The notes under the pieces: generated by a model
What the model was told of the DNA's origin: nothing
The model's input: the letters and a program-made list of their open reading frames with translations, nothing else
Databases searched by the model: none
Program-made: the position numbers and the translations under genes
From: Streptomyces sp. NBC_01276
GTDB lineage: Bacteria > Actinomycetota > Actinomycetes > Streptomycetales > Streptomycetaceae
Direction of reading: 5' to 3'
DNA length: 64,000 nt
Assembly: GCF_041435355.1 (NCBI RefSeq)
Contig: NZ_CP108442.1
Span: 7,872,501-7,936,500, forward strand
Shown: piece after piece, positions 35,334-43,780 of the stretch
Layout: each line of letters opens with the position of its first letter
Numbering within the stretch: position 1 is the stretch's first letter

Positions 35334-35930
35334 TTGACCGAGGGGCCCTACCACCACGGCAACCTCAGGGCCGCTCTGCTGGAGCGCGCGGAGACCGTCC
35401 TCACCGAGTCGGGTGTGGACGGCCTGTCCCTGCGCGCCCTGGCACGCGATCTCGGCGTGAGCCACGCCGCGCCGTCCCGCCACTTCCGCGACCGGCAGGC
35501 ACTGCTGGACGCCCTCGCCGTCTGCGGCTTCACCCGGCTGAACGAGCGCCTGCGGACCGCCGCGGAGGCGCCCGGGCCGGTGCCGGCGCGCATGGCCGGC
35601 CTGGGACGGGCGTACGTGGAATTCGCCGTCACCCACGCACCCCTGCTGGACCTCATGTTCAGTGCCAAGCACGCCGACGACTCCAGCGCCGAACTCCGGG
35701 AGCTCGGGCACCGCAGCCTCGACACGACCGCCGACCTCATCGCGCAGGCACAGGCGGAGGGCACCGTCCGCGCGGGCGACCCGGCCCGGCTCGCCCAGGT
35801 CGCCTTCTCCACGGTGCACGGGCTGGCCACACTGGCCCTGGGCTCCCTGCTCGACGACACCCCGCTGGGGGAGGCCACCGACCTGGCCCTGGACGTACTG
35901 CTGACCGGCCTGCGCCACCCCGACCGCTAG
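35334..35930 (+). CDS. TetR-family regulator
   Basis: 198 aa from a TTG preceded by GGGGAG. HTH: YHHGNLRAALLERAETVL, LSLRALARDLGVSHAAPSRHFRDRQALLD. The C-terminal domain is of the TetR_C_13/WHG kind (FAVTHAPLLDLMFS). It is divergent from the SDR gene with the operator in between. Its TAG stop codon lies within the left inverted repeat of a MITE-like element, so the element either supplied or preserved the stop. Confidence 0.9.
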   Translation: MTEGPYHHGNLRAALLERAETVLTESGVDGLSLRALARDLGVSHAAPSRHFRDRQALLDALAVCGFTRLNERLRTAAEAPGPVPARMAGLGRAYVEFAVTHAPLLDLMFSAKHADDSSAELRELGHRSLDTTADLIAQAQAEGTVRAGDPARLAQVAFSTVHGLATLALGSLLDDTPLGEATDLALDVLLTGLRHPDR

Positions 35931-36095
35931 GGGGTGTCTGACGGATCTCCGCGGCGTCGCGACGCCCGGCACGCACTCTCGCCGCACCGACCGAAAGCCC
36001 AAGTACGTCCGGTACGCGGGCTTTCGGTCGGTGCGGCGAGAGCACGCACCGGACGCCGCTCCTTCCCCACGGACATCCGTCAGACACCCCCTAGC
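35926..36095. mobile_element. MITE-like palindromic element with CTAG ends
   Basis: 170 bp with 21-bp perfect terminal inverted repeats (35926-35946 and 36075-36095) that begin GCTAGGGGGTGTCTGACGG. Inside is a second perfect 25-bp inverted repeat (35976-36000 and 36018-36042) around a 17-nt loop. No coding capacity. CTAG at both ends fits target duplication by an IS5-type transposase, with ends GGGGGTGTC. Transcribed, it would fold into a long double hairpin and act as a terminator or RNase III target. Confidence 0.8.
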
Positions 36096-36102
36096 CTCGG
36101 CG

Positions 36103-36147
36103 CCCGCTCCTCCGCGCCCCGGGCAGCGCGGGGTGCGGAGGAGCGGG
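36103..36147. terminator. Terminator hairpin next to the MITE
   Basis: A 19-bp stem (36103-36121 with 36129-36147, one G-U pair) lies 20 bp before the end of the convergent hypothetical gene. Confidence 0.75.
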
Positions 36148-36166
36148 TTCACCCGACGGGCCCGCG

Positions 36167-37003
36167 TCAGCCCGGGTAGGTGATCGAGCCCAGCGGCGGG
36201 CAGGGGACGAGCACGGTGGCGGCGTCGGGGCGTTCGATGAAGGCGCGGGCTGCGGCGGCCCGCTCGCGCCGGGATTCCAGCTCCTCGGCGTGCCAGGCGT
36301 CGCGCCTGGCCAGGGAGTCGTCCCACGAGCCGTCGATGAGACTCAGGCTGGTGTTGCCGGAGCTGCGCTGGAACTCCGCCTTCACGGCGGCCTGTCGGAG
36401 GGCGGTCTGGGTCGCGGCGAGATCGATGCGGGTGATCAGGACGCCGGCGGTGTTCGGTTCCCGGGTCGGCATGGGGGCCTGCGGGAGCAGCGACACCCCG
36501 GTGTCGAGGCGGCCGATGTTCTCGACGCTCGCGTTCTGGGCGTCCTGCGTCATGATCTGGATTTCCTGGTGCAGCCAGAAGAACTCGTCGAGGTCGGCCT
36601 GGGTGATGCGCATCCGCTGGTACAGCGCCCGGAACCGGGAGTCGTGGTGCAGCGGGCGTATGGGGGCGATGTGGAGCGCGACGCAGTCGTTGAAGCCGGC
36701 TGTCACCGCGGCGTCGAGGTGGAAGAGGAGCTGGTCCGTCTGCCCGTGCGCGATGGCCAGGCCGCCGAGGGTCGCGTGGCCCGCGGCGACGAGCCACGTA
36801 CCCTCCGGGCCGAGCGCCGCGGCGCGCGCCATGACGTCGTGGAGACCCGTGACGGCGTCGACGCGCTGTGGGGCGCCCAGGAACGCACGCGCGAGCGAAG
36901 AGGGGGCGTCGTGCACCGGTACCGACGCGGCGGGGCCATCGGTCAGGAGCGCCACCTGCAGTTCGTGCAGGCGTGTGGCCAGTGAGTTGACGGTGTCGAT
37001 CAT
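36167..37003 (-). CDS. Hypothetical protein (278 aa)
   Basis: The ATG at 37003 has GAGGAG. The sequence is soluble, helix-rich, with no signal or membrane segment. The central stretch AGFNDCVALHIAPIRPLHHDSRFRALYQRMRI resembles the tail of TPR-type proteins ('DPRFxALxxRM'). There are no enzymatic motifs, and I do not recognise a family. A 260-nt leader containing a terminator-like structure precedes it, so attenuation is possible. Confidence 0.75.
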   Translation of the reverse strand: MIDTVNSLATRLHELQVALLTDGPAASVPVHDAPSSLARAFLGAPQRVDAVTGLHDVMARAAALGPEGTWLVAAGHATLGGLAIAHGQTDQLLFHLDAAVTAGFNDCVALHIAPIRPLHHDSRFRALYQRMRITQADLDEFFWLHQEIQIMTQDAQNASVENIGRLDTGVSLLPQAPMPTREPNTAGVLITRIDLAATQTALRQAAVKAEFQRSSGNTSLSLIDGSWDDSLARRDAWHAEELESRRERAAAARAFIERPDAATVLVPCPPLGSITYPG

Positions 37004-37306
37004 GGATCTCCTCGGAACTCGATGGTGAAGAACGAAAGGGGTGTTGAGCCTGTGGTGATCCCCGTGGAGATGACGGGCGGACGCGATGAGAGGTTCCTGT
37101 GCGTCCGCCGCGGCGTCACCCCCGTCGCACCGGGGCGGTCGTCGCGGCAAGCCCCTTCTCCGGCCGGCCGATCGGGGCCCGGGGATCTCGGGCCGGAGGG
37201 GTTCGCACCCCGCTCTGGATCCGGAAGACCTCATCGGTGAAGAAAAAGAACCGTTCCGGCTGTCCGGACGGAACGGGATGTCAGTGCGGCTCTGTACCTT
37301 GCGGCC
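37004..37306. other. Divergent intergenic region with minus-strand terminator-like hairpin
   Basis: 303 bp. At 37251-37276, CCGTTCCG and CGGAACGG form a stem with an inner GTCCGGAC-type part. On the minus strand it is followed by a pyrimidine run (plus-strand AGAAAAAGAA at 37241-37250), a good intrinsic terminator. It would stop transcription running toward the gene at 36167-37003 about 240 nt before its start. Confidence 0.6.
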
Positions 37307-37885
37307 ATGGGCATCTACCTGGTCAGCGTCGGCGCGAAGGAGTGGTTCGGTGAGGAAGAGGGAGATTGGGGGGCCACCGCCGCGGCCCTGAACCGCGAGC
37401 TGAAGCAGCGCGGGCTGCCCCCCTACCTGTCCGTGCCCGAGGAGGCCGTGTTCGTCCGCGGCTCCGGGCAGTCCTTCGAGGAGAAACTCGTCCCCTCCAT
37501 GGACGGGTTCGGTGCCCTGTGCGAGGCACACCTCTCGACCGAGGAGGCGGACTCCCTCTGTCGCTGGACGGTGCTGGTGCCGGTGCCCCTCGACAAGGAC
37601 GTCTGGCTGCCCGCTGACGCCGGGTACGACGTGATCGCCGGCGCACCCCGGATACTGGCCCTCGCCGAGCGGCTGGCGGGGGCCATCGGCCTGCCTGCCG
37701 ACATCCCGGCGGCGTGCGACAACCTCCAGCTGACCGGTTGGTTCCTGGACGGAGCGGCCGAGGGACGGGCGGCCACCCGGCCGGGACCATGGAGCGAGGA
37801 CCTGGGAACGGCCTTCTACGTCGCCCTGTTCCTGCGCGCCGCCCAGCACTCGATCCGGCGCGGCTGCCCCATCGTCTACTCCTGA
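37307..37885 (+). CDS. Hypothetical protein (192 aa)
   Basis: ATG start, begins MGIYLVSVGAKEWFGEEEGDWG. Soluble, acidic, with two cysteines in SLCRWTVLVPVPL and AACDNLQL. No known motif. It resembles the small conserved hypothetical proteins of streptomycetes found singly. It is divergent from another hypothetical gene. Coding support is strong GC3 bias only. Confidence 0.75.
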   Translation: MGIYLVSVGAKEWFGEEEGDWGATAAALNRELKQRGLPPYLSVPEEAVFVRGSGQSFEEKLVPSMDGFGALCEAHLSTEEADSLCRWTVLVPVPLDKDVWLPADAGYDVIAGAPRILALAERLAGAIGLPADIPAACDNLQLTGWFLDGAAEGRAATRPGPWSEDLGTAFYVALFLRAAQHSIRRGCPIVYS

Positions 37886-37929
37886 GGGGAGTTGCAGGCG
37901 GCAACACCTGGCCGGTGGAAGGGAGAGGG

Positions 37930-38088
37930 ATGCTCAAACCGACCACGGACCTGCTCGTGATCCACACGACCCGGCTGGAGGCGTGCCGGGACTTCTACGC
38001 CGGGCTCGGGCCGCCGTCCCGGTACGGCAGCCGGGCGGTTCGCGGCCGACCCGCGCGTGCGACGGGGCGGGCACGGGGGAGAAGCTGA
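37930..38088 (+). pseudogene. Truncated VOC/glyoxalase-family gene
   Basis: An ATG after GGGAGAGGG starts a typical VOC N-terminus (TTDLLVIHTTRLEACRDFYAGLG), but after about 33 residues the frame degenerates into Arg-rich sequence and stops at 52 aa. A whole VOC protein is about 120 aa. The continuation in another frame (FAADPRACDGAGTGEKLIFHQ) suggests a frameshift and deletion. Confidence 0.7.
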
Positions 38089-38137
38089 TATTCCATCAGA
38101 TGTCACCCGCCCGCCGCCCACCGAGAGGGCTCGGTCC

Positions 38138-39253
38138 ATGCCGTACCCGCTGATGCTCCGACGACGCTTGCACAGGCTGCTCACCGCCTCCCTCGGCGCG
38201 CTGCTCGCCGTCGCCGCCACCACCGCCCCGGCACGGGCAGACGTGGGGAACGTGACGGAGTACCCGATCACGACCCTCGACAGCTTCCCCGCCGGCATCA
38301 CGACGGGCCCCGACCGGGCCCTGTGGTTCACCGAGTCCGGGGTCAACCGGATCGGGCGCATCACGACCGGCGGCGCCGTCACCGAATTCCCGCTGCCGAA
38401 CGCCGACAGCGTCCCCCAGAACATCACCCAGGGCCCTGACCGCGCCCTGTGGTTCACCGAATACACCGGCAACAGGATCGGCCGGATCACCACGCAGGGC
38501 CAGGTCACCGAATTCCCACTGCCCGGCCCGGGCCGCTTTCCCCTCGGGATCGCGCTCGGCGCCGACCGTGCGCTGTGGTTCACCGAGTCGGGAACGAACG
38601 CGATCGGACGGATCACGGCCGACGGCACGGTGACCGAGTACGCCCTCCCCACGCCCGACAGCTTCCCGTACTACATCGCCCCCGCCCCCGACGGCTCCGT
38701 GTGGTTCACCGAGCTGCTCTCCGGCAAGATCGGCCGGATCAGCCGGTCCGGGCACGTCACCGAGTTCCCGCTGTCCAGCGACTTCTCGTTCCCCAGCGGC
38801 ATCGCGGCCGGACCCGGCGGGATGTGGTTCACCGCGAGCGGGCTGAACTCGGTGGGACGCATTACCCCGCGCGGTGACATCAAGCTCTTCCCGATGCCCG
38901 TCCCCGACTACCAGGTCTACGACATCACCCGCGGTCCGGACGGACACATGTGGTACGCCGTACAGTCCGGCCGCATCGGCCGGATCAGCGGAAGCGGCGC
39001 GATCACCGAGTTCGAAGTCCCGGGAGGCGCGGACAAGGTGCCCTTCAACATCACGACCGGGCCCGACCGGAACATCTGGTTCACCGAGCTGCTGGCCGAC
39101 GCCGTCGGCCGTGTCCAGGCCCTTCCGGGCCGCGGGGCACCGGCGGCCCACCCGGCGCCGGCGGGCCGCCCCCACCATCCGCTCCACCCGGCACCCACGG
39201 AGCACCGCCCACACCACCTCGTGTCCGGCCGGACCGGCTGGCCCCCGCGGTGA
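38138..39253 (+). CDS. Secreted Vgb-like seven-blade propeller (streptogramin-lyase family fold)
   Basis: 371 aa. A signal peptide (RRRLHRLLTASLGALLAVAA, cleavage near ARAD) is followed by seven repeats of the form P-x-x-I-T-x-GPDRALWFTE-x-x-x-N-x-IGRIT-x-G-x-VTEFPLP. This is the virginiamycin B lyase fold. In active lyases a His sits in the PHGI-type position of one blade. Here the seven equivalents are AGIT, QNIT, LGIA, YYIA, SGIA, YDIT and FNIT, so antibiotic cleavage is unlikely. The C-terminal 45 residues are Pro/His-rich. It probably binds or modifies an extracellular polymer. Confidence 0.85.
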   Translation: MPYPLMLRRRLHRLLTASLGALLAVAATTAPARADVGNVTEYPITTLDSFPAGITTGPDRALWFTESGVNRIGRITTGGAVTEFPLPNADSVPQNITQGPDRALWFTEYTGNRIGRITTQGQVTEFPLPGPGRFPLGIALGADRALWFTESGTNAIGRITADGTVTEYALPTPDSFPYYIAPAPDGSVWFTELLSGKIGRISRSGHVTEFPLSSDFSFPSGIAAGPGGMWFTASGLNSVGRITPRGDIKLFPMPVPDYQVYDITRGPDGHMWYAVQSGRIGRISGSGAITEFEVPGGADKVPFNITTGPDRNIWFTELLADAVGRVQALPGRGAPAAHPAPAGRPHHPLHPAPTEHRPHHLVSGRTGWPPR

Positions 39254-39324
39254 TCCCCGCAGGCCCGGCGTCCCGGCGGGATCCGGGCGGGGCGCGGGCC
39301 TGACCGGTACTGCGGCGGCGGTGA

Positions 39325-39558
39325 TCAGCTCACGCTCATCCCTCGCTCCGGCCACAGGCCCCGCTCCGCGTGCAGCGCGTGGAGCTTCCGCGAGGCCTTC
39401 AGGAACGTGTGGTCGACCAGCGCGTCCTGGACCGTCGAGGTGCGGGAGGCCTTGTCCATGGTCAATCGCCGCTCGAAGTTGCCGGGGTCGTCTCCGAATT
39501 CGTACTCCACGCCCTCTTCGGTCTCGGAGATCTTCCGGAAGTACACGATCGCAGCCAT
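39325..39558 (-). CDS. Small conserved hypothetical protein (77 aa)
   Basis: The ATG at 39558 has AGAGGAG. Begins MAAIVYFRKISETEEGVEYEFG, then RRLTMDKASRTSTVQD. A compact alpha/beta protein without cysteines or membrane segments. Function unknown; it is divergent from the ATP-grasp gene with a 148-bp gap. Confidence 0.75.
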   Translation of the reverse strand: MAAIVYFRKISETEEGVEYEFGDDPGNFERRLTMDKASRTSTVQDALVDHTFLKASRKLHALHAERGLWPERGMSVS

Positions 39559-39706
39559 CCACCACTCCTCTTCGACACGGCCCGGTGCGCCCCTGAAGGG
39601 TCCCCCGGATTCTCGCGTACCTCGCACCGGCCCAGGCGGGCCGGGCAGCGCGCAGGATCCGGGCGCTCGGCCGGCCCGTGACCGGGGGTTCGTTAGGCTC
39701 ACGGGA

Positions 39707-40513
39707 ATGGAAGCCCGCACCCCGCCCGTCCTCCTCCTGTCCTCGCCCCGCACCTCGACCGCCGAACTCATCGCCCGGGCAGCGGCCTGGCGCGGCTACG
39801 ACGTGACCGAGCGGGCGGCGCGCGCCCGAGGACGCCGGGTGCACTGGTACGGAGGCCCCCGTGCGGCCGCACGCCTCGCCGGCCCGCTGGGCCTCGGGCT
39901 GCTCGAACCGGCCGACGACTGGCTGACGCACGTACCGCACCCCCTCCTGCGGCGCGGCCTACGGCTCACCACCCTCGCCGAGGCCCGGACGCTGCGGGAA
40001 CGGGCCTTCGTGAAGCCGCCCTCGGCCAAGATCGACCTGCTGCCCGCCGCCGTCCACGGGGACGGGACCAGCCTGCCCGGCGGGCTCGACGGCTCCACGC
40101 CGGTCCTGGTGAGCGGCGTGGTCGAGTTCGCCGCCGAGTACCGGCTGTTCGTCCTCGACGGCGAAGCCGTCACCGGTAGCCGCTACGCCGTCCACGGACG
40201 CCTCGACCCGGCTCCGCTGGACGCCGAAAGCCGCGCCTTCGGCCGTACGGTCCTCGACGCGACGGCCGCCGGTCTGCCCAGCGCGGTGTGCCTGGACATC
40301 GGCCGGCTCACGGACGGAGGCTGGGCGGTGGTCGAGGCCAACATGGCATGGTTCGCCCACTGTTACGCCGCCGAACCGGACCGCGTCCTCGACACGGTGC
40401 TCCGCGCCGCCGGCCCGATCACCGCGGTATCCGACCGGGACCGGCCGCACCTGAGCCCGTCGGCGGCTCCTCCGGCGCCGGCCATCGCGGCAGGGTGTCA
40501 AGGGCCGGCCTGA
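39707..40513 (+). CDS. ATP-grasp domain protein (DUF4343-like)
   Basis: 268 aa. The substrate-side N-domain (HWYGGPRAAARLAG) is followed by an ATP-grasp core: FVKPPSAKID, VVEFAAEYRLFVLDGEAVTGSRYAVHG and CLDIGRLTDGGWAVVEANMAWFAHCY, with the metal-binding E-x-N in VVEANMAW. These ligases join a carboxylate to an amine or thiol; in actinomycetes several act in peptide natural-product tailoring. No clear operon partner. Confidence 0.85.
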   Translation: MEARTPPVLLLSSPRTSTAELIARAAAWRGYDVTERAARARGRRVHWYGGPRAAARLAGPLGLGLLEPADDWLTHVPHPLLRRGLRLTTLAEARTLRERAFVKPPSAKIDLLPAAVHGDGTSLPGGLDGSTPVLVSGVVEFAAEYRLFVLDGEAVTGSRYAVHGRLDPAPLDAESRAFGRTVLDATAAGLPSAVCLDIGRLTDGGWAVVEANMAWFAHCYAAEPDRVLDTVLRAAGPITAVSDRDRPHLSPSAAPPAPAIAAGCQGPA

Positions 40514-40670
40514 GTCGTGTCGGAAACGGACACGAGACCCATAGCCGCCCGGGATCCTGCCGCACCGCACGTCGACGTGCTGTCATGTGGCAAGGGCTCG
40601 GCTCCCGTGACCCACGCGATCCGGCGAGCAACAGCAGCCGTCGGCGCAGGCACGGGAGGGGGAGTCGGGA

Positions 40671-41348
40671 GTGATCGGCGCGGTTGCGGGGAAGACGGGC
40701 CGGCCGGAGCCGTGGAACGGGCGGCCCTACGCGCGAGCGATGGACTCGCGGCAGGGAGACCTCTCGCTCAGGGACGGGGAAGGCTGGCTCCTCCCCCTGG
40801 AAGTGATGCGGTGGACCGGACCGCCGGACGTGGGGGACGAGACGGTACTGGCACGGTGTGAGGGCGGGGTGCTGGACATCGGGTGCGGGGCGGGCCGCCT
40901 CGTGGAAGCCCTGGCCCGGCGGGGGAGCGAGGTACTGGGCATCGATGTGTGCACCTCGGCCGTGATTTCCACGGTGTGCAGGGGTGGCCCCGCGCGCAGC
41001 GGCTCGGTGTTCGACCCGCTGCCGGCGGAAGGCAGCTGGGGCACGGCGCTGCTCATCGACGGGAACATCGGCATCGGCGGTGACCCAGGCCTGCTCCTGC
41101 GGCGGATCGGTGATCTCGTGTGCGACCGGGGGCTGCTGATCGTGGAGGTGTCCGCGACGGAGGTGAACGAACGCCGGCGGGTGCGTCTGTACGCCGGGCA
41201 ACGGGCGGTGAGCCCGGTGTTCTCGTGGGCTGCCGTGGGTGCGTCCGCGCTGGAACGGCTCGCCCGGGAGTCCGGCTGGTCGGTCACCGAGCGGTGGACC
41301 GGCCCCCGGGGCGGGCGTCACTTCGTGGCTTTGCGCGCGCGGGCCTGA
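40671..41348 (+). CDS. SAM-dependent class I methyltransferase
   Basis: 225 aa from a GTG after GGGAGGGGGAG. Motif I is GVLDIGCGAGRLVEAL, motif II acidic VLGIDVCTSAV, then ALLIDGNIGIGGDPGLLLRRI. The substrate is unknown. Its 3' end overlaps the convergent membrane-protein gene by 31 bp. The DNA is slightly less GC-rich than neighbours. Confidence 0.85.
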   Translation: MIGAVAGKTGRPEPWNGRPYARAMDSRQGDLSLRDGEGWLLPLEVMRWTGPPDVGDETVLARCEGGVLDIGCGAGRLVEALARRGSEVLGIDVCTSAVISTVCRGGPARSGSVFDPLPAEGSWGTALLIDGNIGIGGDPGLLLRRIGDLVCDRGLLIVEVSATEVNERRRVRLYAGQRAVSPVFSWAAVGASALERLARESGWSVTERWTGPRGGRHFVALRARA

Positions 41349-41872
41349 GCACGGATCCGTCTGCGCCGGGGCCGCAGCCGCACCCACGTCCCGATCAGGA
41401 AGGCGGCGGCGGAGCCGATGAACAGGCCGGCGGTGATGAGGAGCCATCGGGTGAGGAACCCGTCGGAGGGCAGGGCGGTGTAGGCGGTGTAGTGCCCACC
41501 CTGCTGCAGGATCAGCGGCCACCACACCAGGAGCAGCAGACCGGAGATGAAACCCGGGACGCGCAGGTGGTTGATGCTCGGCCTCGGCGTGCTCCCACCG
41601 GAAGGGTGCGGCCCGGGAAGCAGCCGCTGGGCCGCCCGGTCGGTGAGCGAATACAAGGGGAGCAGGAGCAGGTCGTGCACGAGCGCGGCCCCCACGAACC
41701 AGATCGCCACGCCCAGGGTGTCACCGTTCAGGAGCCTGATCCCGGCGTACACGGCGAGCGCGAAGGAGGCCAGGACGAGGAGCAGGTGGAGCGGGGAGGC
41801 ACCGTAGCGGTGGCGGAAGGCCGAAGCCGCGCCGCGGGCGGAACGGGCGGAACCGGCGGTCCGGGGGGTCAT
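41318..41872 (-). CDS. Membrane protein partner of the molybdopterin oxidoreductase
   Basis: 184 aa with four hydrophobic helices (LHLLLVLASFALAVYAGI, VAIWFVGAALVHDLLLLPLY, FISGLLLLVWWPLIL, WLLITAGLFIGSAAAFLI) and a basic C-terminus. The ATG overlaps the oxidoreductase stop (ATGA), so the two are co-translated. Probably a membrane or quinone-side partner; no heme motif is certain. Confidence 0.8.
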   Translation of the reverse strand: MTPRTAGSARSARGAASAFRHRYGASPLHLLLVLASFALAVYAGIRLLNGDTLGVAIWFVGAALVHDLLLLPLYSLTDRAAQRLLPGPHPSGGSTPRPSINHLRVPGFISGLLLLVWWPLILQQGGHYTAYTALPSDGFLTRWLLITAGLFIGSAAAFLIGTWVRLRPRRRRIRAQARARKATK

Positions 41873-43254
41873 ACGGGCTCTCCGAAGGTGAGGCGGGTGA
41901 CCCACTTGGTGTTGTGGACGCCCGGAGCGGCCGGGATGATCACGCGTGCCGGGTAGCCGTGGTCCGGGGACAGATCGGCGCCGTTGACCCGCATCGCGAG
42001 GAGCGAGCGGTGGTCACGGGCCTGGTTCGGCGCGAGGACCACGGAGGAGAACGAACCTCCGCGCTGCACCGACTCGACCAGGACCTGGGGGGTGCCGGTG
42101 CCGAGCCCGACGAGGGCGGCGAGGTCGCTGAGTCGTACGCCCGACCACTGCTGGTCGGGCGTGGACCATCCCTCCACGCAGGCGATCGGAAGGGCCGCCT
42201 CGCTCTGGGGCAGGGCGAGGAGCATCTCGCGTGTCAGTACCATCTGCCGGCCGCCGCCGCGCACGGTCAGCCGCCAGGCGGGGCCGATGTCGCCGGGCCG
42301 GATCCCGCTGGACGCGGCCGTCTTGTTGATCTGGAAGCCGTTCGGTCCCGTACCGGGGTCGCGGCCGTGCGGGGCCAGCAGGGCGGTCTGTCGCCACCAG
42401 CCGCCGATGCTCTGCCCGGCGGTCACGAAGAGGAGTGCGAAGGAGCCGGATCCGACCATGGCGAGCGCCCCGCGGCGGGAGATCGTCGGACGGGCCGGAC
42501 GTGGCGAGACCAGCCCGGCGGCCTCTTGGGAGCCGGATGCGGGCTGGTGGTTCCCGCCGGCCCGGACCGCACGCACGGCGCGGGGAAGACGGAACGCGAC
42601 GTGGACGACGAACGCGCCGATGAAGATCCAGGAGCTGTAGAAGTGCAGGGTGTAGAAGGAGCCCGGGAAGATGTAGTCGAGCTGGATGTTGAGGATGCCG
42701 GTCACGAAGGTGAAGCCGGCGCCGCCCACCAGCAGCAGGAGCGAGAGGCGCTCCAGGGCGTGCGCGGCGGATCTTACGGGTGGCCACTCGAACAGCTTCG
42801 GGATCACCGACCACAGCTTGGCCAGCAGGACCGGTACGAGGGCCACGCCCAGCACGGTGTGCACGCCCTGGGTGAGCCGGTAGAGCCAGTGGGGAGAGGT
42901 CGGCCAGGTGAAGAGGTAGAACCCGAGCCACCCCTTGTCCGGCGTCTGGTCGTTGCGCGCGGCGAGGTCGGGGTCGTAGGCCGCGTACGAGAGCAGGCCC
43001 GTGATGAACAGGAGGGTGATCCCGGCCAGGAGGGCCAGTCCGAACACCCCGGTCAGCCAGGGGCCGCGCAGGGGGCTCCGCCAGAACTCCGGCCGGGCGG
43101 GGCCGGGCGGTGGGCCCGCCGCCCGGGCCCGTTCCGCCCTGGCCCGCAGCCGCTCGGTGGCCGAGGGCCGAGGTGGCGGTGCGGGCCTCGGGTCAGCGGA
43201 GCCGCGCACTGGCTCCCCGTCGGGCCCGTGCTGCCTGGCGCCGTGCGCGTCCAT
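41869..43254 (-). CDS. Cytochrome b561-type membrane domain fused to sulfite-oxidase-like molybdopterin domain
   Basis: 461 aa. The second ATG (43254) is chosen because GGAGGT lies 7 bp before it; the first ATG at 43269 overlaps that site. Residues about 50-230 have four to five transmembrane helices with histidines (LTQGVHTVLG, FYTLHFYSSWIFIGAFVVHVAFR) typical of heme b. The soluble C-half is the sulfite-oxidase fold, with the Mo-ligand Cys in ALPIACVEGWS and DHGYPARVIIPAAPGVHNTKWV. A membrane-bound, externally facing oxidoreductase, probably acting on sulfur or sulfoxide compounds. Confidence 0.88.
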   Translation of the reverse strand: MDAHGARQHGPDGEPVRGSADPRPAPPPRPSATERLRARAERARAAGPPPGPARPEFWRSPLRGPWLTGVFGLALLAGITLLFITGLLSYAAYDPDLAARNDQTPDKGWLGFYLFTWPTSPHWLYRLTQGVHTVLGVALVPVLLAKLWSVIPKLFEWPPVRSAAHALERLSLLLLVGGAGFTFVTGILNIQLDYIFPGSFYTLHFYSSWIFIGAFVVHVAFRLPRAVRAVRAGGNHQPASGSQEAAGLVSPRPARPTISRRGALAMVGSGSFALLFVTAGQSIGGWWRQTALLAPHGRDPGTGPNGFQINKTAASSGIRPGDIGPAWRLTVRGGGRQMVLTREMLLALPQSEAALPIACVEGWSTPDQQWSGVRLSDLAALVGLGTGTPQVLVESVQRGGSFSSVVLAPNQARDHRSLLAMRVNGADLSPDHGYPARVIIPAAPGVHNTKWVTRLTFGEPV

Positions 43255-43780
43255 GTCGGGCACCTCCATAGATATCGGGGTTATCGGGCGTTTGTGCCCG
43301 GGAAAACATCCCGCACCCCCCTGTCGAACCCCTCACCTGACACGCGGCGCAGTCCTTACGGCTGCCGGGGCGCGGTCTCGCGCCCGCGGGCGGCGCTCGC
43401 CCTGTTCCGTGCACGGAACGACCTGGACCGACGGCCGATGAAGGGGTACGACTGGTGACTTTCTGTGAGGATCGAGGGCCTCGGCGGTGAGCCGTCCCAT
43501 AGGACCCAGGTCACATACGAAGCGGGGTAGTAGGCGGTGAAGGCCCGGCGTGTCCGCTCCTCGGCCGCTTTCGTGCCGGGTTCGCGGGGCCTCTCCTGCG
43601 AGGGGGTGTAGTAGGCGGGGTCTTTGCCAGGCGGTCGGGGCGTCGGTAGAACTGGATGGGTCGCCGGGCGGCACGGGTGCTTCACCCGCCGCCCAGGATC
43701 CCCTCTGCTTCTGCGTGAGTGGTTCACGCACGTCTTCGGCGTGCCCGCGACGGTCCTTGTCCCCTTCGGAAGGTTCCTCC
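43255..43780. other. 526-bp divergent region
   Basis: It holds a perfect 16-bp palindrome at 43404-43419, GTTCCGTGCACGGAAC. Two near copies of GTAGTAGGCGG lie at about 43527-43537 and 43608-43618. The long leader of the transglycosylase gene shows no riboswitch I recognise; I looked for the c-di-AMP (ydaO) motif and did not find it. Confidence 0.6.

Noticed and set aside
43420..43780. c-di-AMP (ydaO) riboswitch before the transglycosylase gene
   Set aside because: Such switches precede cell-wall hydrolases in Streptomyces, but the conserved elements are not visible here.
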